Origin: Acidobacteriaceae bacterium
GTDB taxonomy: Bacteria > Acidobacteriota > Terriglobia > Terriglobales > Acidobacteriaceae
Direction of reading: 5' to 3'
Assembly (NCBI GenBank): GCA_003164255.1
Contig: PLST01000453.1
Location: forward strand, 2,051 to 7,819
DNA length: 5,769 bases
How positions within the stretch are numbered: position 1 is the stretch's first letter; every line of letters starts with the position of its first letter. The notes below the pieces were generated by a model, which worked only from the letters and a program-made list of their open reading frames with translations, was not told where the DNA came from and made no database searches. This document shows, in pieces, positions 1 to 5,769 of the stretch. The position numbers and the translations under genes are program-made.

Positions 1-1175
1 TCGTTCTTGAGCAGAACGACCGACTCATCTGTTGCCTCACGCACCAGTTCCCTGCTTGCGGCTCGATCCCAGGGCGGCAAATTGCCGTTCGACTCGCGGC
101 CGATCTTCGCGTAAGGATCAACTCCCGGCGGATCCAACTCGCCAAGACGCAGATGAACACGCAACATGTTCGTCAACGATGCGTCCATGTCCGCTTCGGT
201 CAGCAGGCCATCTTTTAGAGCTTTGGCCAACTCCGGCTGGAATTCGTCAAGGAACCGATTGATACCGGCCTTAACGGCGGCAGCGGAACCCTGTTCTTTG
301 TCGGGGAAGCTCTTGTGAGCCGTGATCAGCAAGCCCAGCGCGCCGCCGTCGGTACAGATGATGCCGTCGTTGCCCCACTCTTTGATCACAACATCCTTGA
401 GTACGGGGTTAATCATCATGGGAGTGCCGTTCCATGAGTTATAGGAAGCCATCACGGCTCGCGAACCGCCTTGCTCGAAACCCATGCGAAATGGAACGGA
501 ATAATATTCGCGAAAAAGGCGCTCGTCGAAATCGGAGGAAGAAGAGGCGCGGTCCTTCTCGTTCTCATTCGCGAGAAAGTGCTTCATCAGAGAGGCCGCC
601 TGCCAGTGCAGTGGATCGGGCCCCTGTAATCCCTGGATGAAGGACACCGTCATAGTGCCAACAAGGTACGGATCCTCGCCCATCGACTCTTCTGTGCGTC
701 CCCATCGCGGATCGCGGCTCAGGTCGGTGTTCGGGGCGCGCACCACGATTCCACCGAAGTCGGTTACTGGGTTCTGGTAGTAATAACGCGCCTCTTCTCC
801 CTCAAGCGCGCCGATCTTTTTCATCAGCGTTGGGTCCCAGGTCTCACCCAGGCCCTTTTCCTGCGGAAAGGTCGTTGTCGGTAACGGTTGGTGGCCGCGT
901 GGCCCCCACCCGCCAGGACCACCTAATGCGAGCCCGTGCAAACCTTCTGCCTCATCGGAAAGGACCAGATGAAGGCGCGGGACCTTGGGATGTCCACCCA
1001 TGAGATCGACCTTTTCCTGCAAGGTAAGACGTCCCAATAAATCGGCAATGCGAGCATCATCACTCAGCTTTGGATTGCGGAAAGGATCATCTGTTTGCGC
1101 GCCTGCTTCCCATACGAAGACTGTAAGAACAAGAAGGAAGAAAAGGACTGGTTTTCTGTTTCCACATTGCTTCAT
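1..1175 (-). CDS. GH3 family glycosidase (beta-glucosidase/beta-xylosidase type), 3' end cut by window edge
   Basis: The reading frame is open from an ATG at 1173-1175 to the left edge, giving 391 complete codons with no stop. Residues 1-26 form a signal peptide (basic MKQCGNRK, hydrophobic LFFLLVLTVFVW, cleavage near EAGA/QTDD), so the enzyme is exported. The GH3 N-terminal barrel follows: SDEAEGLHG at 73-81, the SRDPRWGRTEES-GEDP block at 153-169, KHFLANENE at 198-206 with the conserved Lys-His pair, MASYNSWNGTP at 242-252, and the presumed nucleophile D276 in IICTDGG. The sequence ends at VVLLKN, the usual entry into the GH3 C-terminal domain, so the acid/base region lies outside the window. 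GH3 enzymes remove terminal beta-linked glucose, xylose or related sugars with retention. The EGLHG motif resembles the EALHG of beta-xylosidases, but substrate is undecided. The start is supported by GGGAG six bases upstream. It is the last visible gene of the operon, 59 bases after the GH42 gene. Confidence 0.93.
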   Translation of the reverse strand, partial: MKQCGNRKPVLFFLLVLTVFVWEAGAQTDDPFRNPKLSDDARIADLLGRLTLQEKVDLMGGHPKVPRLHLVLSDEAEGLHGLALGGPGGWGPRGHQPLPTTTFPQEKGLGETWDPTLMKKIGALEGEEARYYYQNPVTDFGGIVVRAPNTDLSRDPRWGRTEESMGEDPYLVGTMTVSFIQGLQGPDPLHWQAASLMKHFLANENEKDRASSSSDFDERLFREYYSVPFRMGFEQGGSRAVMASYNSWNGTPMMINPVLKDVVIKEWGNDGIICTDGGALGLLITAHKSFPDKEQGSAAAVKAGINRFLDEFQPELAKALKDGLLTEADMDASLTNMLRVHLRLGELDPPGVDPYAKIGRESNGNLPPWDRAASRELVREATDESVVLLKN

Positions 1176-1181
1176 GAATTA

Positions 1182-1186
1182 CTCCC
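1182..1186 (-). promoter_or_regulatory. Ribosome binding site of the GH3 gene
   Basis: On the minus strand GGGAG lies six bases before the ATG at 1173-1175. The spacing is good and supports this start, which also gives a complete signal peptide. Confidence 0.65.
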
Positions 1187-1234
1187 GATAACTCGATGAC
1201 TGAAAAAGCACATTTGCCTGAAATTGCGGCAACT

Positions 1235-3322
1235 CTATTCCACGAGGTCCGCCTGATATGGCCCGAGCTTCATTTCACCCTGGTATGACTTGTTTGAAAG
1301 CACTCCATGCGCATTCATACCGACTGCGATAGCTTTTTCCTGGGTGGTTGTATTTACGTATAACGTGCGGCCATCCACCACCCTTGCGTAGACTCCCTCC
1401 GGGGTTGCCGGCCCCGGCTGAATTCCAAGCGATCCATAAAGTGTGCGGACAATTGGCCCAATTAACGACGATTGTGCGGGCGCCGCAAGGTAAATTGCCT
1501 GTCCCTTGCCAAACTTGTTCACAGTTACCGCGGGCGGATTGCCGGTGATGTTTGAGAAACTTGCGAGCGTGTTCGCTGTCCTGGGCTCCAACACCTCGTA
1601 GTACTTGATACTCGCCTGCGCTTTCTTTCCATCTATCTCAAATTCCGGAAAGACATCGGGCTCATAGAACTGGGCCGTGCGCAACCCGAAGACGTCACTT
1701 AGTCTTCCTGGCAGGGGTGTATCGAACCACAAACCGTGTTCATCCACCTTCGCCGAGTATGCGGTCATCAGGACCGTGCCGCCCGCGCTGACAAAGTCGC
1801 GAATAGCCTTTGCGCTCGGAGCGTCCATCACATAGTCGGCAGGCACAACGACGAGCTTGTACGACGCGAGACTGTCATGGCCTATGTTAATGATGGCCGT
1901 GTCGATGTTATCGCGGAAGAACGGCTCAAAGGCACCCTGCACCTGCTGGGTATATGGCGTCTTGAAGTATTGACGTGTGGTAGCGGAGGGAGAGGTGGAA
2001 TCGATGAAAGAGTCGAACGAATACGCAATCGCAACTTGCGGATGGATGTAGCGCGGAAATCCAAAGTTCGACAATAGCTTGTAATCCGAAGCAATGTGCG
2101 CGAACTCATCCACCTTCCACGAGGGAGTGTTGTCATGGTCGAGTAATCCGAATAGCGCCTGCTCCTCTCCCCCCTGGTGGCTGTTGAACGTCCATGCAAG
2201 AACTCCCTGCGCTCCTATCATGAGCGCCAGATGAGCGTACATGCGGCTCCGGCCTGGTTCGCCATACCAACCTCCACCGCCTGCGGTGAACTCGTTGAAC
2301 CAGATTGGCTGCGCGAGATCTCCCCTGGTTAGAAGCGCCTGATAGACACCACCGGCTGGATCGCCGGGATAAAATCCTTCCGCGGGGAAAGAGACATACG
2401 ACTTATACGTACTGAGATAATCAAATCCGCGCCTCGACGCGTTGTCCCAGAGATTAGATATCGACGGGGTGTCCGGCATATTGCGGCCGCGGATTGCATC
2501 GAGGTCCTCAAGCAGGGCCACAGTAACATCGGACCAGTAACGATGAAGGTCCAGATGGCGCTCGGAAGGTCCCGGACCGTCTGCGAGTGGCAAGTCGACA
2601 TCTTCAAAGCTGTTCAACCTGCGCGACCACCGCTGAGTGGCCCATGCCTTGTTGAGTTCATCGATGGTTCCGTACTTCTTCTTGAGCCAGGCGATGAATC
2701 GCTCTTTGTCGGCCACCGAGTACGACATGTAGCCGTTGCCAATTTCATTGTTGTAGCCAATGGCTATGATTGCGGGATTATGGGCGAAATGGTTTGTCAT
2801 CGCTTCGGCGAGGATCTTCAATTCGCGCGCATAATTCGGATCGCTTATGTCATCCATATAGCGCTCCGCGGGAGGGAGGCGCGTGCCATTCTGGGAGACA
2901 ATATCGACGCCCGGATACGCGCGATGAAGCCAGATCGGCGCCGGCGAACCAGGAATATCCAGAATCACCCTGATCCCGTTTTCATGCATCCTGGAGATAA
3001 CTTTGTCCCACCACGCAAAATTGAATTTGCCTTGGGAGGGCTCGAACGAATCCCAGGAAAGATCTCCAATGCGCACGACATTGAATCCCGCATGCTTCAT
3101 GATGTCAATATCGCGATCGATCTGCTCCGGTGTGCGATCGATGGGCTGATAACAAGTCCCGACAAAGAGTTGCCCGGGGCCGGGCCAGTTTGGATGCGCC
3201 GAAGAATCCTGTGCTCCAGACGCAGAAACCAGGCTGGCTACGAAGATGAGAGGCAATGCAAACGTGCTAAGTGACATAGGCCAACATTTCCTGTGACTCG
3301 GTGGATGGGTTCCTTTGCTCAT
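1235..3322 (-). CDS. GH42 family secreted beta-galactosidase-type glycosidase
   Basis: The 695-residue protein has full GH42 length. The N-terminal signal region has a hydrophobic core at about 19-34 and likely cleavage after SASGA (37). The TIM barrel spans about 50-420: FVGTCYQPIDR near its start, RIGDLSWDSFEP at 84-95, WLHRAYPGVD at 131-140, the presumed acid/base E193 in GYNNEIG, the presumed nucleophile E344 in WFNEFTAGG, and HQGGEEQALFGLLDHD at 382-397. A central alpha/beta trimerisation-type domain follows at about 428-630 (VAIAYSFDSF, LVVVPADYVMD, FVSAGGTVLMTAYS, FGKGQAIYLAAP). A small C-terminal beta domain ends the protein (YARVVDGRTLYVNTT). GH42 enzymes release terminal beta-galactose from oligosaccharides. 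The start is uncertain: ATG 3320-3322 has only AAGAG three bases away, while Met16 (ATG 3275-3277) has AGGA 11 bases upstream but leaves no basic residue before the hydrophobic core. It lies 38 bases after the GH39 gene. Family assignment is secure; substrate is inferred. Confidence 0.94.
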   Translation of the reverse strand: MSKGTHPPSHRKCWPMSLSTFALPLIFVASLVSASGAQDSSAHPNWPGPGQLFVGTCYQPIDRTPEQIDRDIDIMKHAGFNVVRIGDLSWDSFEPSQGKFNFAWWDKVISRMHENGIRVILDIPGSPAPIWLHRAYPGVDIVSQNGTRLPPAERYMDDISDPNYARELKILAEAMTNHFAHNPAIIAIGYNNEIGNGYMSYSVADKERFIAWLKKKYGTIDELNKAWATQRWSRRLNSFEDVDLPLADGPGPSERHLDLHRYWSDVTVALLEDLDAIRGRNMPDTPSISNLWDNASRRGFDYLSTYKSYVSFPAEGFYPGDPAGGVYQALLTRGDLAQPIWFNEFTAGGGGWYGEPGRSRMYAHLALMIGAQGVLAWTFNSHQGGEEQALFGLLDHDNTPSWKVDEFAHIASDYKLLSNFGFPRYIHPQVAIAYSFDSFIDSTSPSATTRQYFKTPYTQQVQGAFEPFFRDNIDTAIINIGHDSLASYKLVVVPADYVMDAPSAKAIRDFVSAGGTVLMTAYSAKVDEHGLWFDTPLPGRLSDVFGLRTAQFYEPDVFPEFEIDGKKAQASIKYYEVLEPRTANTLASFSNITGNPPAVTVNKFGKGQAIYLAAPAQSSLIGPIVRTLYGSLGIQPGPATPEGVYARVVDGRTLYVNTTTQEKAIAVGMNAHGVLSNKSYQGEMKLGPYQADLVE

Positions 3323-3334
3323 AGGCTCTTATGC

Positions 3335-3370
3335 GCGCAACGGACTTGCTGCTCGATCTTTCAATTGCGC
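3335..3370 (-). repeat. Possible intercistronic stem-loop between GH39 and GH42 genes
   Basis: GCGCAA (minus strand, 3365-3370, in the last GH39 codons) is matched by TTGCGC (3335-3340), a perfect 6-base inverted repeat with a 24-base loop. It spans the GH39 stop codon and ends 12 bases before the first possible GH42 start. There is no T-tract after it, so it does not look like an intrinsic terminator. It could affect translation of GH42 or mRNA stability, or be chance. Confidence 0.25.
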
Positions 3371-4992
3371 TTCTCAATGCTCGTCAACTTCACAAGCACG
3401 ATGTCATTGCTGTTCATTGGAATTGTAAACTCCACCGTGCCCTTAGGCCCGCTTTGCAGAACCTTGTCTGTTTCCGGAAGATCGCGCGTGAGTTCGTTTA
3501 GGTGAGCGATTTGTGGAGCGCTCAGTTCTTTGGGAGAGCCCATCTCGATGTAGGAGGAATCGGCGTCATTCGCGTGATACCCGGTGCGATGCAACAGAAG
3601 GTGGTAAGTGGCATTCGGCACGAGGTGAGTTACCTCGAACTGCACGGGCGCCGAAGCATGCGCGGGAATCAGTTTGGTATAAAAGGATCGATTGCTCGCT
3701 TTTTGATCAGGATTCTCGAAGTCCCAGATGACTGCAGTCAAGTTTCCATTCTTTGCGGCCAGCATTGCCTGCGGGTCGGTGGTAGGGAGGCTGTCGCCTT
3801 GAAGTGCATGAAGGTATTTATACGCGAAGTATGCCGGCTTGCGGATGCCTTGCGGATTCAATAGCCCGAAACCACCTTGAAACGGTGCTGTCGGAGGACC
3901 AGGTTCCTCGAACAAATCGGTGTATGTCCAGTAACTCATTCCCTGCACCAGTCCCTTACAAGCTTTGAGCTTGTTGAGGATGTAGGCGGCGCTGATATAG
4001 GAGTCATGAACAGAATCGCGCGGCGTGTAGCTTGTGCTCCATTCCGTGAAGTAGAGAGGCAGTTGAGGAAAGGCTGACGCGGAGATCTGCTCACGCACCC
4101 GCTTGACATCTCCGACGATTGCATCCGGAGAAGGATCAAGTTTGGTATCGCTCTTTCCCTCCTCGTCGAGGAATCCTCCCTGGACTCCATAGGTATGGGT
4201 CGATACGAAATCAACACCGGCCCCGCTCTGCTTTACGTGGGCAAGGAACTCTGGAACCCAGGCAGCTCCAGCTGTGGCGGGACCTCCGACTCGTAATTCC
4301 GGATCAATTGATTTGATGGTCTTCGCGGTCAGATCATAGAGTTCGAAATACGCTTTCTGATCAGCACCCTCCCAAAACCCCGCAAGGTTCGGCTCGTTCC
4401 ACACCTCAAAGTACCAGGTGCGCACTTCGTCTCGTCCGTAACGATCTTCTATATGGCGGATGAATGCGCCCACAAGGTTGTGCCAACCTGCGGGATCAGG
4501 GTGCGAAGTATTTCCGTGCCAATAGAAGATGCTGTTCTGTGAGGTGGCAAGCGCTTGCGGTGTGAAGCCGAGTTCAACAAACGGCTTGATATGCCTGGCC
4601 AATAAGTCGTCATAGAGTTGATCGATTTTTGACCAGTTATAGACGGTCTGGCCCTTCTCGACCCGCACCGTTCCCAGAACGTCGTGAAAAATCGCGTGGA
4701 ACCTTATATATCGAAAGCCAAGCTCATCGACGGCCACTTTGAGTTGCGCCTGGCTGTCGTCACGAATGAGCGTTCCGGGATAATCGGACCCGACCGATAA
4801 ATCATAGAATTTATCAATTGGACCGGAAGTATCGTTGATATCGACGACCATGTGCCGAGCTGGAAGCGGGCTTGACTGCGCGGCCAACACCGAAGATACA
4901 GCAGAAATGCATAGGACGAAGGTTAAAAGCCGTTGTAAAACAGAGCCGAGCATAGATAGAGCACTTCCCTTGCAACGATCCGACTGCTCCAT
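3361..4992 (-). CDS. GH39 family secreted beta-xylosidase-type glycosidase
   Basis: The 543-residue protein has usual GH39 length plus a signal peptide (hydrophobic LLTFVLCISAVSSVLA at about 22-37, cleavage near LAA/QSS). The barrel covers about 48-395. Visible landmarks are FRYIRFHAIFHD at 93-104, KPFVELGFTPQALA at 136-149 with FYWHGN at 156-161, the acid/base E200 in FEVWNEPNL, STHTYGV at 264-270, and the nucleophile E317 in YFTEWSTSYTPRD. The C-terminal beta-sandwich, about 400-540, includes YHLLLHRTGYHANDADSSYIEMG, which is typical of GH39 xylosidases. These enzymes remove terminal xylose from xylo-oligosaccharides with retention, although some GH39 members act on other sugars. The start at 4992 has a strong AAGGA seven bases upstream; Met14 at 4951-4953 is a weaker alternative. 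The gene begins 12 bases after the Ig-like gene stops, which suggests cotranscription. Confidence 0.95.
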   Translation of the reverse strand: MEQSDRCKGSALSMLGSVLQRLLTFVLCISAVSSVLAAQSSPLPARHMVVDINDTSGPIDKFYDLSVGSDYPGTLIRDDSQAQLKVAVDELGFRYIRFHAIFHDVLGTVRVEKGQTVYNWSKIDQLYDDLLARHIKPFVELGFTPQALATSQNSIFYWHGNTSHPDPAGWHNLVGAFIRHIEDRYGRDEVRTWYFEVWNEPNLAGFWEGADQKAYFELYDLTAKTIKSIDPELRVGGPATAGAAWVPEFLAHVKQSGAGVDFVSTHTYGVQGGFLDEEGKSDTKLDPSPDAIVGDVKRVREQISASAFPQLPLYFTEWSTSYTPRDSVHDSYISAAYILNKLKACKGLVQGMSYWTYTDLFEEPGPPTAPFQGGFGLLNPQGIRKPAYFAYKYLHALQGDSLPTTDPQAMLAAKNGNLTAVIWDFENPDQKASNRSFYTKLIPAHASAPVQFEVTHLVPNATYHLLLHRTGYHANDADSSYIEMGSPKELSAPQIAHLNELTRDLPETDKVLQSGPKGTVEFTIPMNSNDIVLVKLTSIEKRN

Positions 4993-4996
4993 GTGT

Positions 4997-5004
4997 CTTT
5001 CCTT
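4997..5004 (-). promoter_or_regulatory. Ribosome binding site of the GH39 gene
   Basis: The minus strand reads AAGGAAAG directly after the TAA of the upstream gene, with the AAGGA core seven bases before the GH39 ATG at 4990-4992. It fixes the GH39 start upstream of Met14. The whole 12-base gap between the two genes is taken up by this site and its spacer, leaving no room for a terminator or a separate promoter. Confidence 0.7.
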
Positions 5005-5769
5005 TTAGTTAGCGGTTTCAGTGAAGGTCACCGAAGCTGCGCCGAGCGCAAACTGGTCCTGCGCAGTGACGGTCACAGCCTGCTCCGACGAAGGCAGCGT
5101 CAAAGTGACGGAAGCGAGCCCCGATGCGTTGGTTTGTGCAATCACGCTGGTCCCGCTGGCGGAGCCGGTGGAAAGCGTGCCTGCCGAAGTGGTGAAGAGA
5201 ATGCCCGCGGCCCCTGCAGTGAAGCCGGACGGGACGGAGGACAAGGTGACGGTAAGCGGCTGCGCAAGAGCCGCACCAGCGCTGCCCGATTGGTTGTTGC
5301 CCGACTGGAGGGTGAGTGACGCGGCGGATTTGCCGACGACGATCCAGCCGCCCTCGGTCTGCGTGGTTGTACCGTCGTTGCCAGTCACGGTGTAGTGGCA
5401 GAAGCCGGTGGTGCTGGCGGGGTTGACGGTAATAGTTGCCGGCGTGGCGGGGGTGATGGCCGGGTTGGTGAGCGTGAGCGAACCAGCGCACGCCGTAGCG
5501 CCCTCAAAAGCATCGAAGACGGCCGAGGTCAGGGTAACGGGGGTCGTGCCGCTGATGATCCTGGGATTCAATATCCCGGTGCCTGAGGCCGGAATCATCA
5601 GATCATCGGGATTCAAATACCATTCCGCGGCGGGCTTGGAGGGCTGCGTTCCACTGACCACCAGGAGTGTGATGGTGTAGGGTGCAAAGCTCTGCGTCGG
5701 GCTCCAGGCGGTGGAGGCCGCGGCGGTGATCGCGCCGGGGCTGGTTGATCCCACCGTGTACGCCGAGTA
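5005..5769 (-). CDS. C-terminal part of a large secreted protein with a bacterial Ig-like domain, 5' end cut by window edge
   Basis: The frame is open from the right edge to TAA at 5005-5007, giving 254 residues beginning YSAYTVGSTS. A GTG at 5752-5754 is in frame, but the open frame continues upstream of it and no signal peptide follows, so the true start is almost certainly outside the window. The last 104 residues (SLTLQSGNNQSG to TFTETAN, 5008-5319) look like an invasin-type Big_1 domain: the GNNQSG-AG opening, PLTVTLSSVPSG, ILFTTSAGTLS, TNASGLASVTLTLP, AVTVTAQDQ and a final ASVTFTETA strand. The preceding 150 residues are rich in Thr, Ser, Ala and Pro, are beta-sheet-like, and contain only two cysteines (C94, C124), which could form a disulfide in an exported protein. 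Such domains act as spacers or adhesion modules on surface or secreted proteins. What the missing N-terminal part does is unknown. Base composition appears more GC-rich than the glycosidase genes. Confidence 0.85.
   Translation of the reverse strand, partial: YSAYTVGSTSPGAITAAASTAWSPTQSFAPYTITLLVVSGTQPSKPAAEWYLNPDDLMIPASGTGILNPRIISGTTPVTLTSAVFDAFEGATACAGSLTLTNPAITPATPATITVNPASTTGFCHYTVTGNDGTTTQTEGGWIVVGKSAASLTLQSGNNQSGSAGAALAQPLTVTLSSVPSGFTAGAAGILFTTSAGTLSTGSASGTSVIAQTNASGLASVTLTLPSSEQAVTVTAQDQFALGAASVTFTETAN

Larger units (their letters stand above)
1..5769 (-). other. Candidate hemicellulose-degradation operon (Ig-like protein, GH39, GH42, GH3)
   Basis: All four genes run in the same direction with gaps of 12, 38 and 59 bases. 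No intrinsic terminator with a proper stem and T-tract is seen in any gap. The three glycosidases have complementary exo-activities by family (xylose, galactose, glucose or xylose release) and all have signal peptides, which fits one exported degradation set. Membership of the Ig-like gene rests on spacing alone. Both ends lie outside the window, so promoter and full gene content are unknown. Confidence 0.6.

Noticed and set aside
32..1191. Short plus-strand open frames at 32-262, 434-640 and 985-1191
   Set aside because: All lie opposite the GH3 coding frame, which runs unbroken from 1175 to the left edge with clear GH3 motifs. Their translations look like random basic sequence.
1203..1232. 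Possible terminator after the GH42 gene (TTGCC/GGCAA inverted repeat, then five T on the minus strand)
   Set aside because: The stem is only five base pairs with a nine-base loop, and the T-run starts six bases after it. It is too weak to call a terminator.
2543..3274. 243-codon open frame on the plus strand
   Set aside because: It lies entirely antisense to the GH42 coding region, which has strong family motifs. Its translation shows no recognisable domain, so it is a shadow frame.
5021..5395. 124-codon plus-strand open frame opposite the Ig-like domain
   Set aside because: Antisense to a GC-rich coding region where long shadow frames are expected. The minus-strand frame has the Ig-like domain pattern.
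5018..5491. 157-codon minus-strand open frame overlapping the Ig-like gene
   Set aside because: It is a frame shift of the same region, very rich in Arg and His with no domain pattern, typical of an alternative frame of GC-rich DNA.
5752..5754. GTG as the start of the Ig-like gene
   Set aside because: The frame stays open to the window edge, no signal peptide follows the GTG, and the residues on both sides look like one continuous beta-rich domain.

Overview
The window carries four genes, all on the minus strand and packed head to tail, so it reads from right to left. In transcription order they are: the 3' end of a secreted protein with a C-terminal bacterial Ig-like domain (5005-5769, start beyond the right edge); a GH39 beta-xylosidase-type enzyme (3361-4992); a GH42 beta-galactosidase-type enzyme (1235-3322); and the N-terminal two thirds or so of a GH3 beta-glucosidase/beta-xylosidase-type enzyme (1-1175, running off the left edge). 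The gaps are 12, 38 and 59 bases with no convincing terminator, so the glycosidases look like one operon. The Ig-like gene may be its upstream member or a closely packed neighbour.

Each of the three glycosidases starts with an N-terminal signal peptide and keeps the catalytic residues expected of its family where those lie inside the window (GH39 E200/E317, GH42 E193/E344, GH3 nucleophile D276). The simplest reading is an exported set of exo-acting enzymes that trims xylose, galactose and glucose (or more xylose) from plant hemicellulose fragments such as xylan or xyloglucan side chains, in the periplasm or outside the cell. The actual substrate cannot be read from sequence alone. No transporter, SusC/D pair, regulator or endo-acting enzyme lies in the window.

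The style of the proteins (a GH42 of the CYQPIDR type with a signal peptide, a GH3 with a CTDGG nucleophile motif, a large Thr/Ser/Ala-rich Ig-like protein) and the moderately high GC content suggest a soil acidobacterium of the Terriglobia group (Granulicella/Edaphobacter/Terriglobus-like). This is recall of family style, not a search result, and is held at moderate to low confidence.

Non-coding space is tiny: 4993-5004, 3323-3360 and 1176-1234. It holds ribosome binding sites and a possible intercistronic stem-loop. No RNA gene, mobile element, CRISPR array or promoter was found; the operon promoter probably lies beyond the right edge. The content is a coherent carbohydrate-degradation locus rather than an evidently new kind of system.
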